The notes below the pieces were generated by a model. The model worked only from the letters and a program-made list of their open reading frames with translations, searched no databases and was not told the DNA's origin. A DNA stretch of 64,000 bases, taken from contig OX940866.1 in NCBI GenBank assembly GCA_954871525.1, positions 14,965,001 to 15,029,000 of the forward strand, written 5' to 3'. The position numbers and the translations under genes were made by a program. The stretch is from Parietaria judaica (lineage: Eukaryota > Streptophyta > Magnoliopsida > Rosales > Urticaceae). Of the stretch, positions 46,786 to 59,049 are shown piece by piece. Within the stretch, counting starts at the first letter, position 1. Each line of letters starts with the position of its first letter.

Positions 46786-48616
46786 ACGGCAAAAATACCC
46801 AACCTTTGGTCAACCTGCTCCCCGTGTACCTAACCTTTAAAACTGGCAGCAAAAATACCCAACGTGCGTTGACCGTGACTTTGGCATGAAAACGTTAATT
46901 TTTCCGTTAACATCCGCTGTGTGGCCGTTAGCGGCAAAAATACCCAAACTTTTTTTCTTAAATCATTTTTAATTTTTGTAATTTATTTTTTTTTCTTTAC
47001 TTGATTAGTGATAATTACTTGAATTCCAAATACATGGAACAACACAAAAGTTAGTCAAAACATCAATTGATTTCTTAATTTGCTTGTATAAGTTACATTT
47101 GCTAATAAAAATCTTATTATTAATTATGAGAAATTTTAAACATAGCATTACACAAAAGTCGATCAGGATATCAATCATCAATTGTATATTAATTTGGCTT
47201 GGAGAAGCTAATTTGCCGACTAAACCTAATCATGAATAAAGCAATTACATAGTTAATTTAAGGTTGACAATCAAACTTTAAACAAAAACCCAATCATATT
47301 GTTTTTGTTACATTTGACTATCTAAATATATAGCATGGCATCTCAAAGAAATATTATATAATATGTATATATATATATATATATATGTATATGTGAAATT
47401 CTTAGCGCATATGTTCTCAAGCTATGACCATTACTTATATTTTTATGTCTTTTTTTGGTCGGAACATACTTTGAAGTCTTATTTTGTTATCGGGGATACT
47501 TTTAGAGACGTTAATTAGCCGAATTAATGTCTTTACATTGCTTCAAATTCTAAGTATGAACCGAATTAACATCTTCACCATTACCCTTTTCATTGGTAAT
47601 TGACCGTTTTAGATCGAATTAATACTGTCAATTAATGTCTCCATATTGAAAAAAAATGGGTTAAGAATATATGCCGGTAAAAAAAATATTATCAATAATC
47701 AATAGGGCTTGATTAGTAATAATTGGCTAAAAGACCTCCCTTGGGATCCCATTAATATCCATACCCTTAAATACCCTTGTTAAGAAACATGAATAGTGAC
47801 GAAGGAAGCTATGAAACACAATGAAAACCCACTTAAGGTCATCATCAGAGGCCGGACGCGCCCTCACGCACGACGTTTGTGCCGGACGCGCTACTTCACG
47901 CGCACGCCTCTTCTGACGTCATCAGGCTGAAGTAAGCCCTTCTTAGGGCATGTGAGGAGGGCAGGAGACGCGTGGTTGCGTGTGGGGCCGCATGGCAGCG
48001 CGTGGTGGCTCGTGTGGGGCTGCCCGAAGTGCTCCCAACCCACATTAAGGGTTCTGGGAGCGTTCCGATGTCATTTCTTGTAAATTTTATGACTTTTTGA
48101 GTATCTTGATGTTTTTTGAAACATCTGGACACTTTATTTCGTGAAAACGGACTTCAGGTGAATATCTCGAGCTAAAATTGACTTTATTTAATAAAAAAAA
48201 ATTAATTATATAACTTTCCTCTTATTAATTTATTAAAAATCAATTACTTAAAATACATGTAACATTATGTTTAAAATTTCTCATAATAATAAGATTTTTA
48301 TCAGCAAATGTAGCTTATACAAGCACATTAAGAAATCAATTGATGTTTTGACTAACTTTTGTGTTATTCCATGTATTTGGAATTCAAGTAATTATCACTA
48401 ATCAAATAACTAAAAAAATATAAATAAAAAAATAATTTTTTCAAAAAAAAAAGTTTGGGTATTTTTGCCGCTAACGGCCACATGGCGGATGTTAACGGAA
48501 AAATTAATGTTTTCATGCCAAAGTCACGGTCAACGCACGTTAGGTATTTTTGCCGCCAGTTTTAAAGGTTGAGTACACTGGAAGCAGGTTGACCAAAGGT
48601 TGAGTATTTTTGCCGT
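46786..48616. mobile_element. Long-TIR DNA transposon, MULE-like, nonautonomous
   Basis: Terminal inverted repeats of about 365 bp (46786-47148 and 48254-48616) start ACGGCAAAAATAC and stay above about 90 percent identity by eye to GAGAAATTTTAAACATA. Each arm contains three GGCAAAAATACCCAA words. The interior of 1.1 kb has no recognised gene but includes an isolated GC-rich block (47830-48070, with GACGTCATC and CGGACGCGC words) that looks foreign to the AT-rich rest. No target duplication is found; long TIRs suggest a Mutator-type element. Confidence 0.8.
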
Positions 48617-49171
48617 AATTTTCCCTATATCTATATATAGAGCTGCATCTGGCGACGCGACTATTCACCTCGCGACGAGTCGCGATGCGCGTGAGGAAGT
48701 CGCAACGAATCGCGACGCGCGTGAGGAAATCGCGACGAATCGCGACGCGCGGGTGAAATCGCGATGGCCAGCGTGGTGATCCGCGTGATGCGTTGGACGG
48801 CTAGGATTGTGCCACGTCATCTATCCGTGTGGTGTGTTTGTTTGTGGCGTAAATAACCCACTTTTCACCCAAAATTTATTACTCAACCACAATTTCTACC
48901 CACTTTACTCGAATTTAACCCTAAAATTTCAAATTTCAAAATTTTTTCACCCACCATCTCCTCACAATTATTCACCCACCATAATAATTATTCAACCACC
49001 CCACTCTCTCCTCAAACCCTATAAATACCACCTCTTCCACCCTCATTTTCTCACACCAATCTTCTATTCTTCTCTCTAATTCTCTCAATTTTCTAAGCTT
49101 CCAAGTTCTAGAGTTCTCAAGTTCTCAAGTCCTAAAGTTCCAAAGTTCTAAAGTTTTATTTTTTAGTCATT

Positions 49172-50613
49172 ATGTCTCGAAAAAGCGGCGCTAGTTCCGG
49201 GGGTCGAAGGACGGCTAGGAATTTGCAACCCCAATTTCAACTAGGGGGAACATCGCAGCCTACGCCCGACGACTACATTCCCGTTATGCTACCCCAAGAA
49301 ATATTTCCCTCCCCTCCCAATCCAAATTATCCCGATGATACAGTACGGTCTCTAAGACCTAGTTTAACCCGGGCGGTGGGCATGCACAACGCCAATCCCG
49401 ATATTGTTCCCCGAGAATTGGTCGACGCGGTAGCTCAATCTAGGGGAAAATAACAATCCTTTTTTCAATCTCATGTTTCAACAACACGACCACGACGTCG
49501 ACGCCGACGACGACGAAACTCAACGTCCCGATGATGCCGAGGACGACTTTCCGACGCCGCCCTCGGTCCATGGTTCAAATGTTGGGGTTTACAACCGCGG
49601 TTCTCCTCTACCTTCCAATCAAGATAGCGGTGAAGCCTCCTTTAACCGGGTAATAACCTTTAGTCATTTCTCTATGTATAACTATTAGTCATTTTTCTAT
49701 TTTATTAATATTTAATAATTAATAATTAATAAGCTAGTAATAAATTAATAACTAATTCATAAATTAATCGCTAAATAATCATTGGTTAATTAAATAAGTT
49801 AAAAAAAATGAAAAATTGTATTTTTTATGTGTGGTGATAATTATAAAGTTTTTAAGGATTACGGTGTCTTAGAAAGACTGGTTTTTAAATAAGGTTTGCT
49901 TTGCAATCTCCTCCAAGCTAGCCTTGGAACCTCGGGGAGTTCTATCTAGAAAAGCTTAGGCCTAAAGCGAGATCATAGCATCATTTCCAGTCGATCTGGC
50001 CGTGGAACCTCGGGGAGTTCCGTCTAAAAGAGCTTGATAATTATTTCCACACGTAGAAAATACCATTTTTAATTTCGTTAACTTTTTTATTTAAGTATAT
50101 GAAATTTAATTAAATTAATATGATTAATATTAAAATTTAATAATTGTAATATTCTTTGTAATACTTAAATTAATATTAAACTTTTGTAATATTCATTTGT
50201 TTTAATAGACCAAATCCTTCGGGCTTGACGTGGGGAAGACCAAACACTTCCGCGGTGTGGAACTTTTTTCACGAAGATCGACGGGTGGAGAATGGGGTTC
50301 GTATCAAAATCGCCACGTGCAAGAAGTGCAGGGAGACCATAGATGCGCTGGGGGAACATGGGACAGATTCCCGATATTGGAGATAATGGCGAGGGATATA
50401 CTGTCCATTCCCATTTCAAGCGTTGCTTCGGAGGGCGCATTGAGTACGGCTCAGAATATCATCGACGACCGGAGGGCGTCAATTACCAACACACACCTCG
50501 AGCAAGTAGTGGTGTTGAATGATTGGATGTTCCGTAACCCCGTCATCGCCCAACGGAACGAACCAACCGATCTGGAGAGGATGACTGAAAAGTTTAACGC
50601 CTTATTCCCCTAG
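49172..50613 (+). pseudogene. hAT transposase, deletion derivative: BED finger joined to C-terminal dimerisation domain
   Basis: Exon 1 (from ATG 49172) encodes a low-complexity N-terminus with a stop at 49451-49453. A second frame (49473-49649) gives an acidic stretch, followed by donor GTAATA at 49650 and acceptor TAATAG at 50208. Exon 2 contains, in one frame, a BED zinc finger (AVWNFFHEDRRVENGVRI, CKKCRETIDALGEHGTDS). In another frame it has the hAT C-terminal dimerisation region (FPILEIMARDILSIPISSVA, SEGALSTAQNIIDDRRASI, VVVLNDWMF), ending at TAG 50613. About 450 residues of catalytic core that normally separate them are missing, and the join changes frame. It cannot encode an active transposase, but could encode short dimerisation-domain peptides. 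Confidence 0.82.
49808..50075 (+). repeat. Foldback block inside hAT intron (copy 1)
   Basis: The outer arms of about 37 nt (TTTTTATGTGTGGTGATAATT and reverse-complement ATAATTATTTCCACACGTAG) enclose two copies of TGGAACCTCGGGGAGTTC, each able to form a short hairpin. The block and the rest of the intron to the acceptor are closely conserved at 62398-62665 and beyond in the second hAT gene. Confidence 0.7.
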
Positions 50614-51236
50614 TGATGCAAAGTAACCGCCAATGATGTGCTCTTTCCTCTCTTGGTTTTATGTCCCTAAGGAGGGTTTTACAAGAGAGGTTTTAGTGAG
50701 GTATCTTGTAATATTTACACTAAATATTTACAGCTTTCTTCCACCTTATTGTAATATTCACAATGAATAATACAACTTTTTTTTTTAAATATCTCGTCTT
50801 ATCATATTTATTTATATGTTAATTAAATTTGTTAAAATTATTTATATGTTTCAAACTAATATTTATTAACATATGTTACAAATTAAAAATTAACAATAAA
50901 AATCAAGATTATTAATATGTTACAAAATAATAAATTATAACATACTTAAATATTAATTTTGAAAAAAATAAATTATAGATAATAATTTTAAATAATTAAC
51001 ATACTTAAATATAATTTTGAAATAATTAATAAAGTTTGATAATTAAATCCGGGTAAAAAGTACTTAAAATAAACATTTCAAGAAAAGCTGTACATATGCC
51101 GCAAACAGGTACAAAGAGTCGCGACAAATCGCGACCCATCGCGAGCTGCACGAGTCGCGACGCGTCGCGACGTGAACAGTCGCGATTTTTGGCGATTTGG
51201 TCGCGACTCGCCGCGACGTCGTGGGTTGCAGCTCTA

Positions 51237-51787
51237 TCTATATATATATATATCCAATATATATCCAAGTGCAATACAAATTACAAACAACTCAGTAAAT
51301 ATGATATATATCATATACAGCACTCCGTAGTCCGTAACTCCGTATATCCCATAAAAAAAATATTTAAAAAAATATTTTTTAAAAAAAAAGTCTTTTTTTT
51401 TTACAAAATGTATTCAATAATCAATATACCATATATAATTATATATAGAGAATGGGGAGAGAGAAGATGGTCCTAGTGGTGGTTCTACAATACAAATTTT
51501 AGGATAAAATTCAAAAGAAAATAAAAAGGTAGAAAATTGAAAAGATTCTTCAATTGAAATGTTTGTAAACTAATTTAATTAGCAATAATACCTAGTCTAT
51601 TTAAATTTAGGGGGCGTATACCATATACCCAAACTTTTTTTAAGGATTAAATATCCAATCTTCGAAATTTAGGGGAGCATATTCACAAACTCTTTTTTAG
51701 AGGATTAAATACCCAATCTTTTAAAAAATTTACGGCATAAAATTAGGATTAAATACCCAATATGAATACTCAAGGGTATAAAGTACA

Positions 51788-51824
<37 letters not shown>

Positions 51825-52449
51825 ATTCTATAGATTATAAAATCTTGAAAATAATGAAGGAATGAAGAAGAAAAAGAAAAACCTAGAGTGAGGTGTTCAT
51901 AAATTTTTTTGAAGTAATAAATAAATAAAGTTATTTGGGCCCGTTTGATAAGATAATCAGAGCGATCTAATTTATTGACTTATTGGATAATAAAAAAACC
52001 GTTACTATTATATTGACTATTGAGCATAGTTATCAATTTGATCAATTTTAACCAAAACCGATAAATTAACCGGGTTATTCGAATTTAAGACTCGTATCAA
52101 GTAATTGCCTTTTTAAATCAGAAGCAAACCACTCGAAGATGGTTCAACATGGCAGTTTCAGTGCGACCTAACCCGGGTTGCTCTTCGAATTCTACAAGTA
52201 CACACGGATTGCAAAGAAATATAGCCAAGAGGTTACATTTCAATTGAGCGTTGCAATCATATCATAAATATATGTAGACCTTTTAATGCAAAGGCGCGAA
52301 TATCTAATGTAAAGAATTCAAATTTTATATTGCGGAACTAGAGTTTTCCCATTATAAACGAAGCAACGTTATGTGGCAGCGATTAATAGAACAGGAATAG
52401 GCAAAAGAAACACAAATGACCTAGATATGATGATGAGAAACAGCTCTTA
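51237..52449. other. Intergenic, AT-rich
   Basis: A TA microsatellite lies at 51790-51822. Short phrases GGATTAAATA(T/C)CCAATCTT recur at 51641, 51702 and 51749. No gene is identified. Confidence 0.5.
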
Positions 52450-53203
52450 CTAGCTAGCTGTTGAACTCGAGACCTCTGCGCTGCAAACCGGGCAAACCTG
52501 AAACACAACAACACGTCCTTAAACGTCAAGATCACGATGAAGCAAAAACTATTATATGCATCTGACTTCGAGAACACAACCCAGGCTCCCCCTAAATACG
52601 TAAGAGACAATATACCAAAATTCACGTGCCGTCTCTCCCCGGAGTCTAATATAGGTATCAGGACCTTGTACTTATTACAAAACTACCCAAAATGCCCCAA
52701 ATAACCTAACCCATAAATAACCTAATAAGTTGAATAAAAATAAATCAAACCTATCAAAATCACAGGAATGTTTTCACTTTTCAGAGATAGAAAGCTTCTG
52801 ACCACAAAAGATAGTTCGTGAGGAACAAGTAGATAATTCGGATTGGAGAAAAGTAACGTGACGAATTGTGAAAAAATTATAAGTTAAGGACTAGTTTTTA
52901 AATGATCAATTATGTGTGATTAGTTAGTGTAGTTATAACTAATTAACTAGTATCATTTGAATAGGATTTAGATAGGATAATAATGATTAGTTTGTTAATT
53001 ATAAGGGTAATAAAGTTCATTGACCTATCATAATTACCAAAAAGTCAAAGGAACGTAGAGTATTAACAAGCATACCTTGTTGATATTTAACCAATTGCTT
53101 AAACATTCAGGATGGTAGGAATGTTTGCATGAGAGCAACGTCAAGGTATCACCATCCTCATACTCCATTCGGCATATGACACACCTGAATCAGGCGTACA
53201 TCA

Positions 53204-53234
<31 letters not shown>

Positions 53235-55326
53235 CATACATATATGTTGACTAACAGACAGAATCTAAGAGAAGTATGGAACTAATGCTCACGAATCATT
53301 GCTTCCATTCTGACTGCTTCCAGCCTTGTAATCAACTGAAGGCAACGAGGCGATTGTATCGGCTGAAAGTCCTCTGCTCTCTGTTCCAACTACATCTCCC
53401 AATGCAATCAACTCCTAAAATGTGGAATACTTTTTTTTAGTAAAAATAAAAAATGAAAGAAATACTTTAAAATACCAGCTCACCTCGTATGATAATTCAT
53501 CTGGATCAACCTCTTCCCAAGCATCCTGCAAACCAATGAGGAGGTGAGTAAGAAGAAAGAGTTAAGGAACTTTGTGCGCAAAACTTAATATTCGTAGAGA
53601 AACAGTAAAGAGAAAAATGATCTCAGAGGGACAAGAGTCAATGACTTACTGACTTTGTAAGTAAAAATGCTGCCTAATACAATGTTATCGCCCCCCGCGA
53701 TTATAGAGCTTAGTCAAGTTATATTCAGTACTTTTGTTTACTATTTAAGCTTAGTTTGTCATCTAGATTTTAAGCTACAGACAATAGGGAGAGAGTTTTA
53801 CCGGATCTCAATAGGTGAAAAGATCTTTAAACCGGGACCACGACAAACAACTGCTAAGGATGGCTAAAGATCACAAAACCATATAAACTGCTTAACCTTA
53901 ATCTTTTTTCATAAACTTTGTTTGGTTTACTAAGCAGTTGTAAGAGGCTAAGAGCTTAAGCAATTCTGAATTCTGATAGGACTCAAAATGGAAATCCAAG
54001 AGAGACAATAACACTTTACTGGTGACAAAACCCCGGGCTCTTAATCGAGAGTTAGACCAGGAAAACTCCCAATAATGTAAAAAAGGAAATTCCACAAATC
54101 AAACATGACAATTAACCCCTATATAGGCTTATGGCTTAAACACCCTTTATTAACCCTAGACCAATAATACCTAAAATATACCCGTAATATAAGATAATAC
54201 AACTAACCGCATAATAATGTGAGTCTAACGAACACATACCTGAGAGTAAACACCATGGTCCTCTGGGTCTGAGTCCTCTTCATCATCACCTGAAAACACA
54301 GAAATAACCAAAACTAAGACCTTAACATGATTTTATTCTGCATAGAGAATTATATAACAGGAATTTGGAAGTGTGAGACCAGAACACTCACGGTCATTTA
54401 ACCCCGCAAGAGAGAACAATCTAGCAGCCATTTCCCTATCCTCAGCATCCTGCAGGGCTCTTGCATACGCCTCGTCGCTCGTGAAAACTGCCGGGTCAAA
54501 TTCCACAGTAGTGGTATCGGCCGCCTCAGCATCATCGGCATGATGATCATGCACATCAAATGCATCATGAGCATCGACATCACTTCCTTCTTCTCCCTCT
54601 TCATCATCTTCTTCTTCCTCGTCTTCATCATCATCGTCATCTTCATCCGTTTCATCATGAAACTCATCGAAATCATCCTCGTCATCGGGTAGATAACTTC
54701 CGGCTTCCCAACTTCCGTAATCGCTCCCCTCGGTGTTCATGCGTAGCATCATATACGCCCGCTCCTACTCCATGATCATCACAGATTGATATAAGTGCAG
54801 TGAAAAGAGTGCAAAAATTCAACAAAATAAGATCATCTCCATTAATTTGCATAAGATAATCAGAATGAAGAATAATCGAAGCATGAATTCAGCTCCTACT
54901 ATAGAAGGTTCGTTCTAGAACCGCAAAGTTCGGCTTCGAAGAACTCACATCAAAGCATGAATTCGAGAAATACTGAACAAAACGGAGAATCGCGATAAGC
55001 AATACAATTCCGGAACATTTGAAATCGAAGAGCTGTTGATCTAGAAATCGAAGCAAGAGACGAAGAGTGAGTGAGAGAGAGAGAACCTGTTCTTGGAGAG
55101 TGCGAGCGAGAGCAAGGTCGGCGTCGACCTGGCTGAGATTGGTGAAGGGCGTTCTGGAAGAAGGGCGATCGGCGGCGGAAGGAGAGGAGTGAGCGTGGTC
55201 GGAGGAGGCGTCGAGCGAGTCGTGGAGTTCAAGGGGGTTAGGGTTTTCGCCATTGTTGGAGTCGGCGAGGGGCTTGGTGGTGGCTCCGCCGCCAGAGCCC
55301 GATTTCGCGCTCTGGTTGTTCTCCAT
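52450..55326 (-). CDS. BBR: RING-H2 E3 ubiquitin ligase, BIG BROTHER-related, intact
   Basis: Seven exons: 55326-55087, 54764-54392, 54289-54240, 53525-53484, 53414-53293, 53184-53076, 52497-52450. All have GT-AG introns and matching phases, giving 327 residues; Arabidopsis BIG BROTHER-related is of similar length (from memory). Residues 1-60 are Ser/Asn-rich. About 90-150 form a very acidic Asp/Glu tract (DEDDDDDEDEEEEDDEEGEE). A helical part follows (DEAYARALQDAEDREMAARL), then SADTIASLP and the C-terminal RING-H2: CVICRMEYEDGDTLTLLSC, KHSYHPEC, NWLNINKVCPVC, ending EVSSSTAS. All eight zinc ligands are present, so it should bind E2 enzymes; BIG BROTHER-type ligases limit organ growth. An in-frame ATG at 55449 would add 41 residues of unlikely composition, so 55326 is preferred. 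Confidence 0.93.
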
Positions 55327-55818
55327 TGACGAGACTGAGATTGAGATGGGACTGTTTGCAGAAGAAGAATATGGGGTTTGCTTTAAGTATCGGAGAAAGT
55401 TGAGGGGCTTCTGTTCTGCTTCTCTTCTCTTCTCTGCTGCTTCAAACAATAATCCAATTCCTACTTCTAAATTAAATTCTACACGTTTGCCTCATCAAAT
55501 ATTGCTACGAGGAGTCCCTCCATTTCGAATTTTCTCCGTTTCTGCCTTATGATTTTATATTGGCGGCAAAAATAATCTTAAGTAAAAAAAAATAAAAAAC
55601 ATTATGTGTAAAATAATTTATTTTTGCTAACTTTGTTAACCGTTCTTTTTGGAGAATAGCCTTATTTGGGTTTTCACTAAGATTCGTACCCTTTTGGAAC
55701 AGTATTTTGTTTCTTCGCAGGGGGTATTGGAGGGTATGTTTTTTAATGAAATCTCAAATAAGGTCTTTTAGCAAATTCTTTCCCTTGTTAACATCTTTAT
55801 ATGTAGTGTCGTGCAAAC
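55327..55818. promoter_or_regulatory. Upstream region of the RING ligase gene
   Basis: The 5' leader is CT-rich on the minus strand (TTCTCTTCTCTG..., about 55415-55440). No clear TATA box is visible. Confidence 0.4.
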
Positions 55819-56893
55819 CAAGGTGCGAAATGTCGCGAAAATCGAACGAAATTCGCATCGATTTTCGTTTTCAGTGGAACATCGGCACGACATTCTTTCC
55901 GTTTCGCTGTCGTTTTACCAAATGCCGCGAAATTCCAAACGACATTCGGAAAGAAAATCTCTTGTCGTTTTTTGCCTTCAAAACGACGAAATGGTGCTCG
56001 AATTTCGCATTTTTGGTAGATTTCGGCAAAAATACCAATTAAACTTTCGGCAAAAATAATTATACTCACACAAGACCCCGCCACTCCACGCCACGCCACG
56101 TCCGGCCGGTCGGACGGACGGCGGCGGCGGCGCGCGCGTGTGGTGGTGTAACATTTGTGTGAGTCCTCCCCCATCCACAAAATCCTATGACCCTAAGGGC
56201 CCAAGCCCTTGTCCCTAATATTTGGTATATAAACATCACCAAACTCTTGTCATCTATCAATGTGGGACTTTTTGTTTTCAACTAATATCACACATTCATA
56301 CTTAACATACATACACATACACTTCACCTAATAATTTAACTTAATATTACACACTTCAAATAATATTATACACTTAACATACATATTAACTTCACCTAAC
56401 ATACATATACACTTAATATACATATTCATTTAATAATATACACTTCAACTAATATTAAATTTGTTAACATACCTATACAATTAACATGCATATTCACTTA
56501 ATATTACACACTTAATTAACATACATATTCACTTCACATAATAATTTGACTTAATATTATACACTTAAACTAATAAAGTGACTTAATATTATACATTTCA
56601 CCTACATATTTAAGTTACAAATGTGTTTTGTTGTATACAATTATGTCTTGTATTTATTAAATATGTAGTTTTGAACCTATATAAATATCGTGCTTAAATA
56701 CTCAAATATTTTTTACAAAATATCCATGCAAAAAGTGCGGTAAATGCGGTATGTCCATGCGAAAAGTGCGGTAAATGCGGTATGCGGCATGCCCTTTTTT
56801 TCCCTTTTGCCTATCGACATACCCATCGGCAAGCGATATATCCGTAAAACGGAAAATGCGAAACGAAAACGGCAAGCGGTATTTTAAACCTTG
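55819..56893. mobile_element. Nonautonomous hAT-like element (1075 bp)
   Basis: CAAGGTGCGAAAT...ATTTTAAACCTTG ends with perfect 8-bp duplicates GTGCAAAC (55811-55818, 56894-56901). Subterminal zones carry CGAAATTCG/AAACGACA words on the left and AGTGCGGTAAATGCGGTATG repeats on the right. The middle has a GC-rich patch (56068-56140) and a long AT-rich stretch (56285-56600) of repeated ACATACATATTCACTTAATATTA phrases. No gene is recognised. Confidence 0.85.
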
Positions 56894-57139
56894 GTGCAAA
56901 CTAAGGGGTATTTACGGATAAAGTCGTATAAAGAAGAGAAATTGTCGCGTGTAAGGATGTTAACAAAATTAACAGAGTGTTGATGTAAAAATACCATCCC
57001 ATATTTTTCCTAATTATATAGGGACAATTCATTATCTACCGATACGTTTGGGTTAAATTCGAAACTTTGTTATGAATGTTCCAAAATTCGAAATCTAGTG
57101 ATGTTCACTGTTTCCTTCCCATTTTGCCCCTGAGATCGA

Positions 57140-57453
57140 GTTTTTCCTGTCTCGTTCTCCGACCTCAGCCAACCTACCGAGGTCTAGTATTTTCTCTGAG
57201 CTCGGTGATTTATACCCAAATTCAGCCAGCCTACCGAGGTCGGTGATTTATTCCTGATTGTTAAATTTCCGAACTAGGGGACGAGTTTTCGATTATCACC
57301 GACTTCGATCGTAATCGTCAACCTAATATCTATGTCCGACCTCGACAATGATAGCCGAAGTCGGTGTATACGTTATGTACGAATTCATGGATGTTTTTAT
57401 TCCTGAATTCGAATATCTAAACATTCCAAAATATCCGACCTCGAATATATTCA
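57140..57453. repeat. Degenerate CCGA(C/G)NTCGG word array, left zone of MULE-2
   Basis: Words such as CCGACCTC, CCGAGGTCGG, CCGACTTCGA and GCCGAAGTCGG recur at about 57159, 57175, 57234, 57299, 57335, 57353 and 57435 in AT-rich spacers. Zones at 58190-58400 and 59050-59370 are built of the same words. Confidence 0.65.
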
Positions 57454-57965
57454 TTACCGAAATAAAAAGTTTTGTTCATTCAAAAGCACCAAAATCGGAT
57501 GGTCCCGCTTGCCGAGGCACAAGCGGACGACCTTGTAGTCGTTGCTCGCAACATTGGATCGGAAACCTAACACCGCATGGATGCCCTCGAACTCGGGTGA
57601 ATAGAATGGTGGAATCGGTAGATGTCTCACCTTCTGAGTCGCCGGATTCCAAACCGCGAGTCACGTCATGTCGTCCCACCTGAGTCTCAGGGAGACCAAG
57701 CCGTTGGAGGAGCCCACCATTAGCAGCACACCTTGTCACCGTTGGTCAGCATCAGTATAAACTGTTTCGACCGCCGTTCACCAACTGCAATCATGAGTGG
57801 CCCGTTTTTGGCTTGCTGGCGGATTCGGTGAACGTTTTTGGCAGATATGCGATGACAGTATGTTTTGGACATGCTCTTCAATCCCATCAGGGATTTCGCC
57901 GGCAGTTCCGCTAGGATTTTGGAGAAGACGAGGTCCTCGAGAAGGTGTTCTGAAATGTTCACCAT
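57454..57965 (-). pseudogene. F-box / F-box-associated gene fragment captured by MULE-2
   Basis: From ATG 57965 the frame gives an F-box-like helix pair (LLEDLVFSKILAELPAKSLM, GLKSMSKTYCHRI), a linker, and ILMLTNGDKV, where the frame is lost at about 57725. A second frame from 57720 continues with MVGSSNGLVSL, a TGA at 57661-57663, then the F-box-associated domain start: LAVWNPATQKVRHLPIPPF, GIHAVLGFRSNVASNDYKVV and RLCLGKRDH, stopping at 57454. Such proteins recruit substrates to SCF ubiquitin ligases. The fragment covers only the first 170 or so residues of a usual 350-400, with a frameshift and a stop. Position inside MULE ends marks it as a captured gene piece. Confidence 0.78.
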
Positions 57966-58189
57966 TGTAATTTGTTAAGAGAAAATAGAGATTGAGTATT
58001 GAGAGGTTGATCGGAGAGAGATGGTGAAATGAATAGAAATCATGCCCTCTCTTTAATAGCCTATCCGACGTTTGGAGTGTTAAAGGCAATTAACTAGGGA
58101 TCACATTAACTTAGGCGACGCTTGAGACTTCCCATTCATATCATCATGCGCATTAATTGATAATCGTGCACGAAAAGACCAAAGTCAGA

Positions 58190-58400
58190 GATATGAATGA
58201 CCGAACCCGTAATTATGGGTTTTCATTTCCGAGGACTGCATTTGTACCTCTAAGTCGGTTAATTATATTTTCGAAGTCGACAATATGAACAAACGATTTC
58301 GGAGAAATTAAATTCGGAGATAATAAATCTTCGACTTCGGTTATTTTTTCCTAATAATCGGTTATCCAAAGAACCGAATTCGGAGATAACAATGTCTGAA
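58190..58400. repeat. CCGAATTCGGAGAT word array, middle zone of MULE-2
   Basis: Words AAGTCGG, CGAAGTCGAC, GATTTCGGAG, AATTCGGAGATAA, CGACTTCGG and CCGAATTCGGAGATAA follow each other at roughly 17-25 bp. Confidence 0.6.
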
Positions 58401-58683
58401 ATTGGAGATGCAAATATATCATCATGATAGGTATTGATATTCGTGCATGAAAAAAATGAGATGATTGAGAATGGAAAAACATGATACTCTCGAGGTCGGG
58501 ATTTTTACCCACTCGTGCGAAAGAGCTATGTCCGACTTTATTTGTTTATGGTCTTAGTTTGAAATTTAAACGCCAATCAATCGAGATTTTACAACACAGT
58601 TATACATTTCATAACATCGACTATACGTTCTGTATTGCTTCTTTGCCCTTGTGCGCCCGCCCATATCCTAATATTTACAACCA

Positions 58684-59005
58684 ACGAGGTTGGACTGATA
58701 CACATCATCGTCGCTGCTCTCGCTACAATCATGTTGAGTGAGCACGTCAAATCGAGCATCTGTCTCATCACGCATCTCAAAAGGTGGAAGATGCTGCAAG
58801 AATATGGGTATAGGTTGTTCCAACAAAACTTTGCATTAAAGCTTGCCCGGATGGATCGATGGCGTGTCTTAAACCTGTGAGACTCCTCACAAAATCATCA
58901 ACTGAAACTGTGTGAGGAGACATCGCTGACCTACTATGTCGCGCAACCAAACGCGACATAGAGGTCCACGAGGAGAAATCACTGACCCACGTCGCCGGAT
59001 CTAAA
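58684..59005 (-). other. Unrecognised coding-like remnant in MULE-2
   Basis: The minus strand reads SPHTVSVDDFVRSLTGLRHA and QALMQSFVGTTYTHILAA in one frame. After a possible acceptor (TTCTTGCAG, about 58795) it reads LPPFEMRDETDARFDVLTQ and DCSESSDDDVYQSNLVG in another, ending at a stop near 58676. Codon use looks coding, but I do not recognise a family. It may be a second captured fragment or a decayed MULE gene. Confidence 0.35.
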
Positions 59006-59049
59006 ATAAAGAAAAACCATAAGACGTTAGTCGGGCAAAAAAAATTGCC

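Larger units (their letters stand above)
48638..51236 (+). mobile_element. hAT element (2599 bp), complete ends, internally deleted gene
   Basis: It runs TAGAGCTGCA...TGCAGCTCTA with perfect 8-bp duplicates TCTATATA (48630-48637, 51237-51244). About 130 bp at each end are packed with CGCGACGAATCGCGACGCG-type words, the likely transposase-binding subterminal repeats. The interior holds a shortened transposase gene that retains a BED zinc finger and the C-terminal dimerisation domain but lacks the catalytic core. Confidence 0.93.

Noticed and set aside
48660..48770. CGCGAC repeats as a CpG island promoter
   Set aside because: They mirror the other end of the hAT element (51105-51235) and are subterminal transposon repeats.
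54398..54775. Met/Lys-rich and His-rich frames over the acidic exon of the RING ligase
   Set aside because: They are shadows of the GAT/GAA repeats encoding the Asp/Glu tract.
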